From the NCBI RefSeq assembly GCF_003384725.1, contig NZ_QNVV01000016.1, forward strand, positions 51,631-115,630: 64,000 bases of DNA. The letters run 5' to 3'. Positions 36,040-45,355 of this stretch are shown here, piece by piece. A program made the position numbers and the translations under genes. The DNA is from Chryseobacterium pennipullorum. GTDB taxonomy: Bacteria; Bacteroidota; Bacteroidia; Flavobacteriales; Weeksellaceae. How positions within the stretch are numbered: the stretch's first letter is position 1; every line of letters starts with the position of its first letter. Below the pieces are notes generated by a model. It worked only from the letters and a program-made list of their open reading frames with translations, was not told where the DNA came from and did no database searches.

Positions 36040-36441
36040 ATGAAAAAGAACATTGATTTAGGACTGCTGATCAGCAGAATCGCCATTGGGTTTCCCATGT
36101 CGGTTTATGGAGTGAACAAGCTGATCCACGGAATTGAATTTATCGAAGACATGATGATCATGCATGGGCTGCCTTCTTTTTTTGCCTATGGTGTATTTGC
36201 CGGGGAAATTATAGCTCCCGTGATGCTGATGCTGGGGTTCAGGGCACGTCTCGCAGGTTTGATCTTTGCGGCCAATTGTTTTACTGCAACTATCCTTGCC
36301 CAAACGTCCAATCTGTTCAAGCTGAATGATTTTGGCGGCTGGGCACTGGAATTACTGGTGATTTATATGCTTGTAAGCGTCAGTTTCTTCTTTACCGGAG
36401 CAGGAAAATATGCTGTTTCTACGAGTACTCAATGGGATTAA
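36040..36441 (+). CDS. DoxX-family membrane protein
   Basis: A 133-residue protein with four transmembrane segments and the DoxX-like pattern (GLLISRIAIGFPMSVYGVNKL; GVFAGEIIAPVMLMLGFRARLAG). DoxX proteins are small quinone- or redox-related membrane proteins of unclear activity. It is co-transcribed with the beta-barrel-like gene. Confidence 0.88.
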   Translation: MKKNIDLGLLISRIAIGFPMSVYGVNKLIHGIEFIEDMMIMHGLPSFFAYGVFAGEIIAPVMLMLGFRARLAGLIFAANCFTATILAQTSNLFKLNDFGGWALELLVIYMLVSVSFFFTGAGKYAVSTSTQWD

Positions 36442-36482
36442 CCCAGAATAAGGTGACTGTATAAAACCTGTATCCCTTCTTG

Positions 36483-36532
36483 TAATGACCATGGATGTAT
36501 GAATACAACAACTCATGCATTCGTGGCCATTA
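36483..36532. repeat. Imperfect 22-bp palindrome, possible REP-like element (copy 2)
   Basis: Arms 36483-36504 and 36511-36532 around a 6-base loop; most mismatches become G-U pairs in RNA. It shares CATGGATGTAT and ATTCGTGGC with 7098-7145. It lies after the DoxX gene and before the convergent AraC gene, so it may also act as a terminator. Confidence 0.5.
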
Positions 36533-36587
36533 AAAGAAGTTTCCTCCGGCTAATCAGTAAATTTCGCCAGACAGCGGCTGCAGTTTT

Positions 36588-37550
36588 TCAATGGATCCTG
36601 GAATATTGCTTCGGTTTCAGTCCGATATGCTCTTGAAATACCTTTGAAAAGTGGCTCATATTGGAAAAGCCCATTCTATACCCCACTTCTGACACCGTAT
36701 ATTTTTTTTCTTTTAACAAAAAGGCAGCTTCTTTCATCCTGAACTCCTGATAGTACCTGAAGATACTGTTTCCGAAAATCTGTTTAAACAACCGCTTCAG
36801 TTTGGTAGGACTCATTCCTGCCTGTAAAGATAACGCAGAGATGACAGGCGGCACCGCCAGGTTCTTTAGAATTTCTTCTTTTATGGTATACACCGTTTCA
36901 ATATCCTTGGCATTCAATGCATACAGGTTTTTCTCATTCCGCTTTTCCAGCTCCATCAGCAATCTGCAAATCAACTCTTCTGCTTTCACCCGCAAAAAAA
37001 ACAGTTTAAACGTTTCAGCGGTATGTTCAGAAATGATCTCCTCTACAATCTCCAGTAAAGAAGGATATATGATCTGCTCAAAAAGGAAGGGCTGCGTATT
37101 CTGCAAAAGACTTTCCAACACCGGAGACTGATCTGAAAACCTGAAGAGTCCGCTGAGATAGCCAGCATCTATTTCTATATTTATTGTGGCGGTATTGCTG
37201 TGGATGGAAATGACCTCATCGGTATTGATCCTGCTGGTTCCTATTAAAACGGAAGGTAACCCGGATCTTTGTTTCTTCTCCTGTGAAGTTTCTATGTCAG
37301 GAAATACCTTCTGAAATTTAAAGAACAGCATCTTTCCGCCCTCATTAAAATCAAGGTTTGAGATACTGATATCTTCTTTCAGTTCATAATTACTGATCAG
37401 CATCCTGATGTATTCATTGAAAACATATCCTGTACAATATCCACTTCCAAACCGTGCAGGAATCTGAAGTTTTCTCTGCCTGATTTCTGTTCCCAACAAA
37501 CCGGCCAGTTTCTTTAAAACATTGGGGACTGTTTGGTCAATTTCATCCAT
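36588..37550 (-). CDS. AraC-family transcriptional regulator
   Basis: A 320-residue regulator. The C-terminal double HTH is clear (SALSLQAGMSPTKLKRLFKQ; VSEVGYRMGFSNMSHFSKVF). The N-terminal about 200 residues resemble the PchR/OruR type of Bacteroidota AraC proteins. It is divergent from the TetX-like gene with 92 bp between starts, so it is a candidate regulator of it. Confidence 0.92.
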   Translation of the reverse strand: MDEIDQTVPNVLKKLAGLLGTEIRQRKLQIPARFGSGYCTGYVFNEYIRMLISNYELKEDISISNLDFNEGGKMLFFKFQKVFPDIETSQEKKQRSGLPSVLIGTSRINTDEVISIHSNTATINIEIDAGYLSGLFRFSDQSPVLESLLQNTQPFLFEQIIYPSLLEIVEEIISEHTAETFKLFFLRVKAEELICRLLMELEKRNEKNLYALNAKDIETVYTIKEEILKNLAVPPVISALSLQAGMSPTKLKRLFKQIFGNSIFRYYQEFRMKEAAFLLKEKKYTVSEVGYRMGFSNMSHFSKVFQEHIGLKPKQYSRIH

Positions 37551-37642
37551 AAAAGTCTTTTACAGCTATTTTCATGTCTAATTTAACTATTTTATTTCTA
37601 AAATACATCTGAAATTTGTATCAAATTAAATAATTTAAAATC

Positions 37643-38761
37643 ATGTTATTAGAAAATAAAAGTGTAGCCATTATCGGTGCTGGCCCGGTTGGTCTTACCA
37701 TGGCCAGATTGCTTCAGCAGCAAAACATCAACGTTACAGTTTATGAAAGAGACCGGGACCCTTATGCCAGAATTTTTGGAGGGACCCTGGACCTTCACAA
37801 AGATTCCGGGCAGAAAGCTATGAAAAAAGCCGGATTGCTGCACACCTATTATAAAAATGCAATTCCCATGGGCATCATTATGACCGATCAAAAGCTTAAT
37901 ACTATTTTCACTAAGAATATAAGTCCTGAAAATCAACTTGATAATCCGGAGGTCAATAGAAACAATCTAAGAAAAATGCTTCTGGACAGCCTCGGTGAAG
38001 AGACGGTGGTCTGGGACCGCAGATGTACAGGTCTGGAGGTTCATGACGGCCGATGGGTCCTTCTTTTTGAAAACGGTGTAAAAGCTGCCGCTGATCTCGT
38101 TATAGCAGCCAATGGCGGAATGTCCGCAATACGGAAATATGTTACAGAAACACCTGTTGAAGATACCGGAACGCTGATCATTCAAGGAGATATTCCCCAT
38201 CCGGAAGCAGCTTGTCCAGAGTTTTATAATTTGTGTAATGGCCACAGGCTTATGACTGCCTATCAGGGTAATCTGATCGTTATAAATCCTAATAATAATG
38301 GTGCCCTCACCTATGGGATCATCTTTGAGAACCCTTATGATAAAGAAATGGATATCACAGATACGGACAGTATCCGCGGATTTCTTCTGGAAAGGTTTTC
38401 TCAGTGGGATCGACGGTATCAGGACCTGTTTCAGTCTACAACTTCATTCTGGAGTCTGCCAACAAGAATATTACCTTTGAACACCCCCTGGAAAGATAAC
38501 CGTCCTCTGCCGATAACACTTATTGGAGATGCCGCACACCTTATGCCGCCCTTTGCCGGGCAGGGCGTTAATACGGGACTTATGGATGCATTGATCTTAT
38601 CTGAAAGTCTTACTGATGGAAAACATCAATCCCTACAGGCTGCTATAGCATATTATGAGCAACAGATGTTTGTGTATGCCAAAGAAGCACAGGTTTCATC
38701 GTCCCAAAATGAAATAGAAATGCGCCATTCTGATTTTACTTTCCAGCAGCTGATTCATTAG
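37643..38761 (+). CDS. TetX-family FAD-dependent monooxygenase
   Basis: A 372-residue flavoprotein that aligns with Tet(X) from end to end with a fixed offset of 11: IIGAGPVGLTMA (G12, G14, G17), ARIFGGTLDLHKDSGQ, RNNLRKMLLDSL, the CNGHRLM segment, GDAAHLMPPFAGQGVN (D296) and the C-terminal QNEIEMRHSDFTFQQL. Tet(X) hydroxylates tetracyclines with NADPH and O2. By Tet(X2) numbering Q192 and R213 are retained, but F224 is V213 and H234 is T223 here. The protein may therefore be a native flavobacterial homologue with weaker or different substrate use. No mobile element flanks it; divergent AraC gene upstream. Confidence 0.9.
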   Translation: MLLENKSVAIIGAGPVGLTMARLLQQQNINVTVYERDRDPYARIFGGTLDLHKDSGQKAMKKAGLLHTYYKNAIPMGIIMTDQKLNTIFTKNISPENQLDNPEVNRNNLRKMLLDSLGEETVVWDRRCTGLEVHDGRWVLLFENGVKAAADLVIAANGGMSAIRKYVTETPVEDTGTLIIQGDIPHPEAACPEFYNLCNGHRLMTAYQGNLIVINPNNNGALTYGIIFENPYDKEMDITDTDSIRGFLLERFSQWDRRYQDLFQSTTSFWSLPTRILPLNTPWKDNRPLPITLIGDAAHLMPPFAGQGVNTGLMDALILSESLTDGKHQSLQAAIAYYEQQMFVYAKEAQVSSSQNEIEMRHSDFTFQQLIH

Positions 38762-38798
38762 AGAGAACAGATACTTTACCAATTCTCTAAATAAAAAT

Positions 38799-39680
38799 CT
38801 ATTCGGTAGTGTGGTCTGTATCTTCAAGTTTCTTTCTGTAATTCTTCGGGGTTAATCCGGCTTTTATTCTAAAGAGGTATGAAAAATGGGAAAAGTTCCG
38901 GAACCCCAGTTCAAAAGCAATTTCTTTAATGGACTTATCCGAGCTGTGAAGGAGGTTTTTTGCCTCCAGAATAATTCTTTCTTTGATAAACTCCAGGGGA
39001 GAAATGGTGTACTGCTTTCTGCAGATGACCCCAAGGTAATTGGGAGTAATGCAGAGCTGTTCTGCATAAAAAGCGACATTCTTCTGGGTTTTATAATATT
39101 TGTCAACCAGCATATGAAATCGGAAGGCCAGATTATCAGGAGTACTCAGCGCTTTATGTCCATAGGCATGCTCCACCCAGAGATTGATGATCAGCGCCAG
39201 GAGACGTACCCTTGCATTAATCAGTTCGGGAAAAACAACATCTGCAGCAATCTCTTTTCTGATGGCATTAAACTCCAGACTGAATCTGTGATAGGTTTCA
39301 TCATCCGGCAATATCATTTCATACTTGCTGTAAGAAGAAAAGGTAAATGTGAGTGTGGGTGAAAACGTCTTCAATATGGAATCATTGATAATAAGCCTTC
39401 TGCCAACTGTATCCGGTGAAAGATCCCATTTGTATTCTTTCTTGGGAAGATGTATGAATAACTGCTGTGCCCTCAGATCGTACTTGTTGAGCCCTGTACT
39501 ACATTGACCCCCTTTGCATTGATCCAGTAAAATAATGGTAAAACAGTTGTCCGGGAAAAAATTCAATGAGGCAGCACTGATTTCATCCTGAAAAACAACA
39601 TCTATTCCCCGGTTAAACACCTCTTTTACCGAATTTTTATTAATGAATTCTTTATCTATTATCATACCATGCTTTTTCAA
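38799..39680 (-). CDS. AraC-family transcriptional regulator
   Basis: A 293-residue regulator with a poorly conserved N-terminal sensor (about 1-180) and a clear double HTH (AEQLCITPNYLGVICRKQYT; IKEIAFELGFRNFSHFSYLF). It converges on the TetX-like gene (37 bp between stops) and is divergent from moaA. A second ATG five codons on (MIIDKEF) is also possible. Confidence 0.9.
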   Translation of the reverse strand: MKKHGMIIDKEFINKNSVKEVFNRGIDVVFQDEISAASLNFFPDNCFTIILLDQCKGGQCSTGLNKYDLRAQQLFIHLPKKEYKWDLSPDTVGRRLIINDSILKTFSPTLTFTFSSYSKYEMILPDDETYHRFSLEFNAIRKEIAADVVFPELINARVRLLALIINLWVEHAYGHKALSTPDNLAFRFHMLVDKYYKTQKNVAFYAEQLCITPNYLGVICRKQYTISPLEFIKERIILEAKNLLHSSDKSIKEIAFELGFRNFSHFSYLFRIKAGLTPKNYRKKLEDTDHTTE

Positions 39681-39736
39681 TGCAAGAGACTGCTAATTTA
39701 TGAAAATACACATAAACCGCTGCTTCTTACAGGGTG

Positions 39737-39744
39737 CAAAGATA
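39737..39744 (-). promoter_or_regulatory. -7 element (TATCTTTG on minus strand) of the AraC gene at 39680
   Basis: TATCTTTG matches TAnnTTTG and lies 57 bp before the start. The nearest -33 candidate is 25 bp away, a little long. Confidence 0.45.
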
Positions 39745-39921
39745 CATTCTTCCCAGCCCTCCGGAATATCAAAAACCGTGACATCACTATCATCATTTCA
39801 TCCAATCCGTCACCAAGAATGGTATGGGAGAATAAAGAAAAGGGCCACCAAAGATCCTGTACGGTCTATACTTAATAGATTTCTCATGAATTTTGCACTC
39901 CGATTTCCCTGCATTTTTATT

Positions 39922-39954
39922 TTTGGCTGGTCGGGAAAACAATAAGTATATTTG
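39922..39954 (+). promoter_or_regulatory. Flavobacterial promoter of the moaA operon
   Basis: TTTG at 39922-39925 and TATATTTG at 39947-39954, spacing 21 bp, match the Bacteroidota consensus well. Transcription would start near 39961 and give an 18-base leader to the ATG at 39979. Confidence 0.7.
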
Positions 39955-39978
39955 TATAATGCTCTTTTCTTCATACCT

Positions 39979-40968
39979 ATGTTAACAGACAAATTCGGAA
40001 GACATATCAACTATCTCAGACTGGCTGTTTTAGACCGGTGCAACCTCCGATGTACGTATTGTATGCCGGAAAACGGCCTGCCATGGATCCGGCAGAATGA
40101 CCTGATGACCGATGAAGAAATGGTCAGGATCTGTTCGGTATTCACAAGCCTTGGCGTCGATAAGATAAGAATCACAGGCGGTGAACCCTTTGTAAGAAAA
40201 AACTGCATGGGGCTTATGGAAAAAATCTCGCACCTGGATGGTCTTAAAGATCTAAGCCTTACGACGAACGGCATTCTGACCGCACCGTATATTCCTAAAC
40301 TTAAAGAAATTGGAATACAATCTGTGAATCTCAGCCTTGATACCCTGGATGAAGAACGTTTTTTCAGAATAACCCGCCGCAGAAGTTTTGATAAGGTGAT
40401 GAAAACACTGGATCGTTTACTGGCACATGGTATTAAAGTCAAAATAAATACCGTCGTCATGGAACATCAGAATACAGAGGATATTATTCCTCTGGTTGAG
40501 CTTACCAGGGAGCTTCCTGTAGATGTACGTTTTATTGAAGAAATGCCTTTTAACGGGACTCATGATGCGGAAACCGTACTGAAGTGGGACCACCCGAGAA
40601 TTTATTCCTTTATCAGAAGTTATTTTCTGGATCTTGTGAAAACCGATGCGCCCAAAAGCTCTACTTCATATCATTATAAAATCCCGGGGTTTGCCGGTGG
40701 TATAGGAATCATCGCTGCCTTCACCCGTTCATTTTGCGGGGACTGCAACAGAATCCGCATTACTCCGTCCGGATTGTTGAGAACCTGTCTGTATAGCGGC
40801 GACGGGATTAATTTGAAAGATGAAATACGGGCCGGAAAAACAGATGAAGAGCTTAAAAACACTATTATCAACAGTATACATCATAAGCCAAAAGATGGAT
40901 GGGAAGCTGAAAGACAAACCCTCACTCCCGCACAGGTTCATCAGTCTATGGCTACAATAGGAGGATAA
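39979..40968 (+). CDS. moaA: GTP 3',8-cyclase MoaA
   Basis: A 329-residue radical SAM enzyme starting at the ATG at 39979; the frame reaches back to a TTG inside the promoter, which cannot be the start. The SAM cluster cysteines are C21, C25 and C28 (CNLRCTYC). The second cluster is in FCGDCNRIRITPSGLLRTC, and the C-terminal GG required for activity is present (SMATIGG). It makes the first intermediate of molybdopterin from GTP, with MoaC. It is first of five co-directional genes. Confidence 0.97.
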   Translation: MLTDKFGRHINYLRLAVLDRCNLRCTYCMPENGLPWIRQNDLMTDEEMVRICSVFTSLGVDKIRITGGEPFVRKNCMGLMEKISHLDGLKDLSLTTNGILTAPYIPKLKEIGIQSVNLSLDTLDEERFFRITRRRSFDKVMKTLDRLLAHGIKVKINTVVMEHQNTEDIIPLVELTRELPVDVRFIEEMPFNGTHDAETVLKWDHPRIYSFIRSYFLDLVKTDAPKSSTSYHYKIPGFAGGIGIIAAFTRSFCGDCNRIRITPSGLLRTCLYSGDGINLKDEIRAGKTDEELKNTIINSIHHKPKDGWEAERQTLTPAQVHQSMATIGG

Positions 40969-40970
40969 CT

Positions 40971-42173
40971 ATGGACATGATTACCGTACAACAGGCAGAA
41001 GATATTATATTTTCCCAGGTTCAGAGCTTTGGAAAGGAGCTCATTTCATATGACGATGCCTTGGGACGGGCGCTCGCAGAAGATCTTATTGCAGACAGGG
41101 ACCTTCCGCCGTTCGACAGACCCACCGTAGATGGAATCGCCATCAGCTATGCTTCCTATGAAAAGGGCAGCCGGTCTTTTGCAATAAAAGCAATACAATC
41201 TGCCGGAGAACCTCCCATTGCAATTGACTCAGAAGATGAATGTATTGAAATCATGACTGGCGCTGCGCTGGATCGCTCGGTGGATACGGTGATCCGGTAT
41301 GAAGATATTTCAATCCATCATGGCACTGCAACGATTACTATAGATCTGAAAAAAGGACAAAATATTCATCTGAAGGGTAAAGACAAAAAAGAAGGTGAAG
41401 TATTGGTAAGGGCGCACCAGAATATTACTCCTGCTATCATAGGGATTGCTTCTTCTATTGGAAAAACTTCAATATCGGTAAAGAAACTTCCTAAAATTGC
41501 CATTATTTCTACGGGAGATGAAATGGTAAGTGCCGGTTCGGCTCCCAGTCCGTTTCAGTTAAGGCGTTCGAATGGAATAACAATACAGTCTGTTTTGAAA
41601 AAATACCGAATTGAGGCAGATACCCTGCACCTTAACGATGACTATGAAGAAATCAAAAAAGAACTATCCCATTGCCTTAGTGAATACGATATCCTGCTGA
41701 TGACTGGCGGAGTTTCCATGGGAAAATTTGATTACCTTCCTAAGGTATGCGAAGAGCTGGGAATAGAAAAGCTCTTCCACAAAATAAAACAGAGACCTGG
41801 AAAACCTTTCTGGTTTGGCAAAAGTAAGGATCAGAAGCTTGTTTTTGCATTTCCAGGAAATCCGGTTTCCGTCATGATGTGTCTCCACCGGTATTTTATC
41901 CCATGGCTCGAAAAATCGCTTGTAGTTTCCGGGAATACACCTCTGGTTGCAGTCTTAGAGAATGATATTGATTTTCCTATTGCACTTCAGTATTTTGCAC
42001 AGGTAAAGCTTACCATAAATCAGACGGGACAGCTTACCGCCGAAACGGTGAATACCAATGGTTCAGGAGATTTTTCTCATCTTGCGGATACCGATGCTTT
42101 TATTGAACTTCCCCTGGAAAAGGACGTTTTCAGAAAGGGAGAGGTTTTCAAAATATGGAAGTATGGTTTTTAA
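40971..42173 (+). CDS. moeA: Molybdopterin molybdenumtransferase MoeA
   Basis: A 400-residue MoeA with the four-domain layout: PPFDRPTVDGIA near residue 48, a MoCF domain with MTGGVSMGKFDYLP near 240, and FAFPGNPVSVMMC near 300. It inserts molybdate into adenylylated molybdopterin. It begins 2 bp after moaA; an AGGAGG in the last codons of moaA (40959-40964) sits 6 bp before the ATG, a rarity in Bacteroidota that implies coupled translation. No mogA/moaB gene is seen nearby. Confidence 0.96.
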   Translation: MDMITVQQAEDIIFSQVQSFGKELISYDDALGRALAEDLIADRDLPPFDRPTVDGIAISYASYEKGSRSFAIKAIQSAGEPPIAIDSEDECIEIMTGAALDRSVDTVIRYEDISIHHGTATITIDLKKGQNIHLKGKDKKEGEVLVRAHQNITPAIIGIASSIGKTSISVKKLPKIAIISTGDEMVSAGSAPSPFQLRRSNGITIQSVLKKYRIEADTLHLNDDYEEIKKELSHCLSEYDILLMTGGVSMGKFDYLPKVCEELGIEKLFHKIKQRPGKPFWFGKSKDQKLVFAFPGNPVSVMMCLHRYFIPWLEKSLVVSGNTPLVAVLENDIDFPIALQYFAQVKLTINQTGQLTAETVNTNGSGDFSHLADTDAFIELPLEKDVFRKGEVFKIWKYGF

Positions 42174-42246
42174 AACAGAAGCCTGAAATACAGGCAGTCC
42201 TGTACGCGTAAAAAAAGTAAATGCATTCAAGGCAAAAAAATTATAT

Positions 42247-42723
42247 ATGTCAGAATTCACCCACCTCAATAACAACAATGAGCCTGCTATTGTAGATATT
42301 GGCAGCAAAAAGATCACTAATAGAAAGGCAGTTGCCCAGGCAGTTATTTCCATACCTAAAAATGTATTGGACGCTTTGCAGAGAGACGATTTCAAGACAA
42401 AAAAAGGATCTGTCTTCCAGATTGCAATTATTGCCGGAATAATGGGGGCAAAGAAAACCAGCGAACTGATTCCTTTATGTCATCCGATCGGACTTGATAA
42501 CTGTAATGTACACATAGAGCTGAACGACAGTAACGAAATTGTGATCGAATGCACAGCAAGCATTGAAGCTAAAACCGGTGTGGAAATGGAAGCACTTACC
42601 GGTGCTTCCGTGGCAGCGCTAACTATTTACGATATGTGCAAGGCATTGAGTCATGATATATTAATCAGAGAGATAAAATTAATAGAAAAAACCGGCGGAA
42701 AAAATGATTTCAAAAGACCCTGA
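42247..42723 (+). CDS. moaC: Cyclic pyranopterin monophosphate synthase MoaC
   Basis: A 158-residue MoaC with LIPLCHPIGLDNC, GVEMEALTGASVAALTIYDM and the KSGG-like end (LIEKTGGKNDFKRP). It converts the MoaA product to cPMP. It is 73 bp after moeA and overlaps or abuts mobA. Confidence 0.96.
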   Translation: MSEFTHLNNNNEPAIVDIGSKKITNRKAVAQAVISIPKNVLDALQRDDFKTKKGSVFQIAIIAGIMGAKKTSELIPLCHPIGLDNCNVHIELNDSNEIVIECTASIEAKTGVEMEALTGASVAALTIYDMCKALSHDILIREIKLIEKTGGKNDFKRP

Positions 42724-42724
42724 T

Positions 42725-43309
42725 ATGACATCTTCAATAAATGGCCTCGTTCTGGCTGGTGGTAAAAGCAGAAGGATGGGACAAGCCAAGGATCTGCTGA
42801 ACTGGCATGGAAAGGAACAGCGCTATTTTGCAGCAGATCTTCTTGCACCGTTTTGTAGTGACGTTTTTATTTCCTGCAGACAGGATCAGCTGGAAAACTT
42901 TGATCCGCAATATAACGTTATTACAGATACATTCCTGGATATGGGGCCTTTCGGGGGAATTCTTTCTGCGTTGCGTGCCCACAGGGATAAAGCATGGCTG
43001 GTCGTTGCCTGTGATCTTCCTCTTCTGGATCAGCGATCTTTGGAATATCTGGTACAATCCAGAGATCCGGAAAAAGCGGCCACTACCTATGAAAGTCCTT
43101 TTGACGGTCTTCCTGAACCGCTTATTACGATTTGGGAACCCCGGAGCTATCCTCTCCTGCTGCAGTATTGGGGTATAGGAAATACGTGCCCAAGAAAGGT
43201 CCTCATACACAGTGATACGTTGATCCTGAAGCCCCCTCATCCGGATGCCCTCATGAATGTAAATACCCCCGAAGAAGCATTGAAAGCACAGGAATTTTTA
43301 AAGAAATAA
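42725..43309 (+). CDS. mobA: Molybdenum cofactor guanylyltransferase MobA
   Basis: A 194-residue nucleotidyltransferase with the signature LAGGKSRRMGQAKDLL at the N-terminus and a VACDLPLLD metal-binding segment. It makes Mo-bis-MGD, the form used by FdhF/YdeP-type enzymes. I take the ATG at 42725, 1 base after the moaC stop; an earlier in-frame ATG at 42704 would add seven residues and overlap moaC by 20 bp. Confidence 0.93.
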   Translation: MTSSINGLVLAGGKSRRMGQAKDLLNWHGKEQRYFAADLLAPFCSDVFISCRQDQLENFDPQYNVITDTFLDMGPFGGILSALRAHRDKAWLVVACDLPLLDQRSLEYLVQSRDPEKAATTYESPFDGLPEPLITIWEPRSYPLLLQYWGIGNTCPRKVLIHSDTLILKPPHPDALMNVNTPEEALKAQEFLKK

Positions 43310-43347
43310 AAGAAACATCAGCAAATACTCACTACAAACAATGCATT

Positions 43348-44388
43348 ATGAGTCCTTCTTTTGAACGTTATCAGTGTCAGATTGCCTTACCGGGATTCGG
43401 TATTGCCTCTCAGGAATTGCTTACCAATGCCAAAGTCCTGATTGTAGGTATGGGAGGTCTTGGCTGTCCCGTTGCCCAATACCTTACCTCTTCCGGTGTC
43501 GGAACTATTGGAATGGTGGATGATGATACTGTTTCGCTAAGCAATCTGCACCGTCAGATATTATATACTCCCGATGATATCGGCCTTTTTAAAGTGGATG
43601 TAGCTTCCCAAAAGCTACAGATACAGAACCCTTCAGTTAAGGTGATTCCGTATACATTGAGAGTTTCTTCTTCCAATGTTATGGAGCTGATCTCAAAATT
43701 CGATCTTATTATTGAGGGAACCGACAACCTTGAAACCAAATGTCTGCTGAATGATGCGTGTGTGCTGGCAAAAAAACCTTTGGTGTATGGCGCAATTTAT
43801 CAGCATGAAGGACAGGTAAGCCTCTGGAATGTTCTTCAGAAAGACGGTTCATATTCCCCAAATTACCGTGATGTTTTCCCGAATGCGGAGCAATCCCAGA
43901 TCCCGAACTGCAGGGATGGCGGAGTAATCCCTACCCTGGCAGGAATGGTAGGCTGTATGCAGGCCAACGAAGCCATAAAATACCTGACACGGTCTGAAGA
44001 TATCTTGACAGGAAAACTCTGGATGATCAATCTGCTGAGTGGCAGAACACAGATTATTAAGCTTAAAAAAACGTCGTTTGAGATTACGGACCTTCCCCTG
44101 ACTATTCAGCTGATCAGTTTGGATGAGTACAGGCAGAATCCGAAAGGCTTTGAAACCATAGATATACGCACCCGGGAGGAGCATCAGCAGTTCAATATCG
44201 GAGGACTTAATATTCCTCTGAATGAAATGGAGCATCATTTTCAGAAAATTTCTGGTATTTCAATCCCCATAGTCCTCTACTGTCAGTCAGGAAAACGCAG
44301 TACAGAGGCGGCAAGGATGATTAAAAAAGCCTTTCCGGAGAAGGAAATATTTTCTTTAAAAGACGGCATCGGGGCCCTAAAAAATTAA
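43348..44388 (+). CDS. moeB: MoeB-like adenylyltransferase fused to a rhodanese domain
   Basis: A 346-residue protein. Residues about 8-245 form a ThiF/MoeB/HesA domain with GMGGLGCPVAQYL and the RQ-x-LYTPDDIG loop. Residues about 255-346 form a rhodanese domain with active cysteine in YCQSGKRS. It should adenylylate the C-terminal GG of MoaD and pass sulfur to it. The usual zinc CxxC pair of MoeB is missing in this copy (PNYRDVFPNAEQSQIPNC instead). Last gene of the plus-strand moa operon, 21 bp from the bestrophin stop. Confidence 0.9.
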   Translation: MSPSFERYQCQIALPGFGIASQELLTNAKVLIVGMGGLGCPVAQYLTSSGVGTIGMVDDDTVSLSNLHRQILYTPDDIGLFKVDVASQKLQIQNPSVKVIPYTLRVSSSNVMELISKFDLIIEGTDNLETKCLLNDACVLAKKPLVYGAIYQHEGQVSLWNVLQKDGSYSPNYRDVFPNAEQSQIPNCRDGGVIPTLAGMVGCMQANEAIKYLTRSEDILTGKLWMINLLSGRTQIIKLKKTSFEITDLPLTIQLISLDEYRQNPKGFETIDIRTREEHQQFNIGGLNIPLNEMEHHFQKISGISIPIVLYCQSGKRSTEAARMIKKAFPEKEIFSLKDGIGALKN

Positions 44389-44409
44389 GATTTTCTCTGC
44401 TTTACGGTA

Positions 44410-45327
44410 TCAATCTATAATATTCTGGTGAATTTGTGGTGAAAGTACCGTCTGCTCTCCGGCCAGCTCATGAATAGTCTCATCGATCATCACACACATG
44501 CTATTAAGCGCCAGATCGTTAGCTTCTGTTCCAAACGGTTCTTCAATTTCATCAGCAATGGCTTCAAAAGCCACAAAGGTATAGGCCACAAACACAACAA
44601 TAAGCGGGGTGAACCACTCCAGGGAATCTACCAGGCCAAATGGCAACAAAAAACAGTAGATATAGACCGTCCTGTGCAGTAATACTCTATAGCTATAGGG
44701 AATCGGAGTAGAAATAATCCGCTCACATCCTCCTACAATATCGGATAGCTTATCGAAATTTTCATCAAACCGGGCCTGCTGAATAGAATCGATAGCGTTT
44801 TCATCTTTACCTCTTTGAACCCATTCCGCCATCAGCCTCATAATAACTGCCGGCTTGTATTTTGTGTTCATCACGGTTGTCAGGTGAGGTTCCTGAAGTC
44901 TGCTCTTCAGATCTTCATATGGATCCGTACTCCTTAGCTGGTGTTTCAATGCAAAAATAAAAGCGCTCAAAAATCCTATAAATTCAGGTACCAAAAGACG
45001 ATCATCATCCTGCTTTTTCAGCGTCAGGGCCTGGCGTGTCAGGGATCTTGCCGTGTTGAGCAATGCGCCCCATAATTTACGCCCTTCCCAAAACCTTTCA
45101 TAGCTGGCATTGTTCCTGAATCCTAAAAACAAAGCCAGTACAAATCCAAACAAAGTCAAGGGTGCTGGATTGAGAGGAATTTTAAGGGAAAAGATCATGC
45201 CGTGCAGATAAACGACCCCCAGAGACAGGATAAAAAGCAGAGAAAGTCGTGGTAACAGTCCTGGCAGGACAGAGCCATGCCACACAAAAAGCATTTTGAA
45301 CCAATGTTCTTTTTTTCTTATAATCAT
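44410..45327 (-). CDS. Bestrophin-family ion channel (UPF0187)
   Basis: A 305-residue membrane protein with four helices and the family segment GFRNNASYERFWEGRKLWGA near residue 68. Bacterial bestrophins form pentameric cation or anion channels. It is the last gene of the minus-strand molybdoenzyme operon, 28 bp after the frameshifted SUOX-like gene. A link to molybdenum metabolism is not established. Confidence 0.9.
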   Translation of the reverse strand: MIIRKKEHWFKMLFVWHGSVLPGLLPRLSLLFILSLGVVYLHGMIFSLKIPLNPAPLTLFGFVLALFLGFRNNASYERFWEGRKLWGALLNTARSLTRQALTLKKQDDDRLLVPEFIGFLSAFIFALKHQLRSTDPYEDLKSRLQEPHLTTVMNTKYKPAVIMRLMAEWVQRGKDENAIDSIQQARFDENFDKLSDIVGGCERIISTPIPYSYRVLLHRTVYIYCFLLPFGLVDSLEWFTPLIVVFVAYTFVAFEAIADEIEEPFGTEANDLALNSMCVMIDETIHELAGEQTVLSPQIHQNIID

Positions 45328-45355
45328 ATCCTTTCCGGGATTCCTTTATTTAAAA

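Noticed and set aside
37551..38800. TetX-like gene as part of a resistance transposon
   Set aside because: No transposase, integrase, insertion-sequence end or change in composition is visible on either side.
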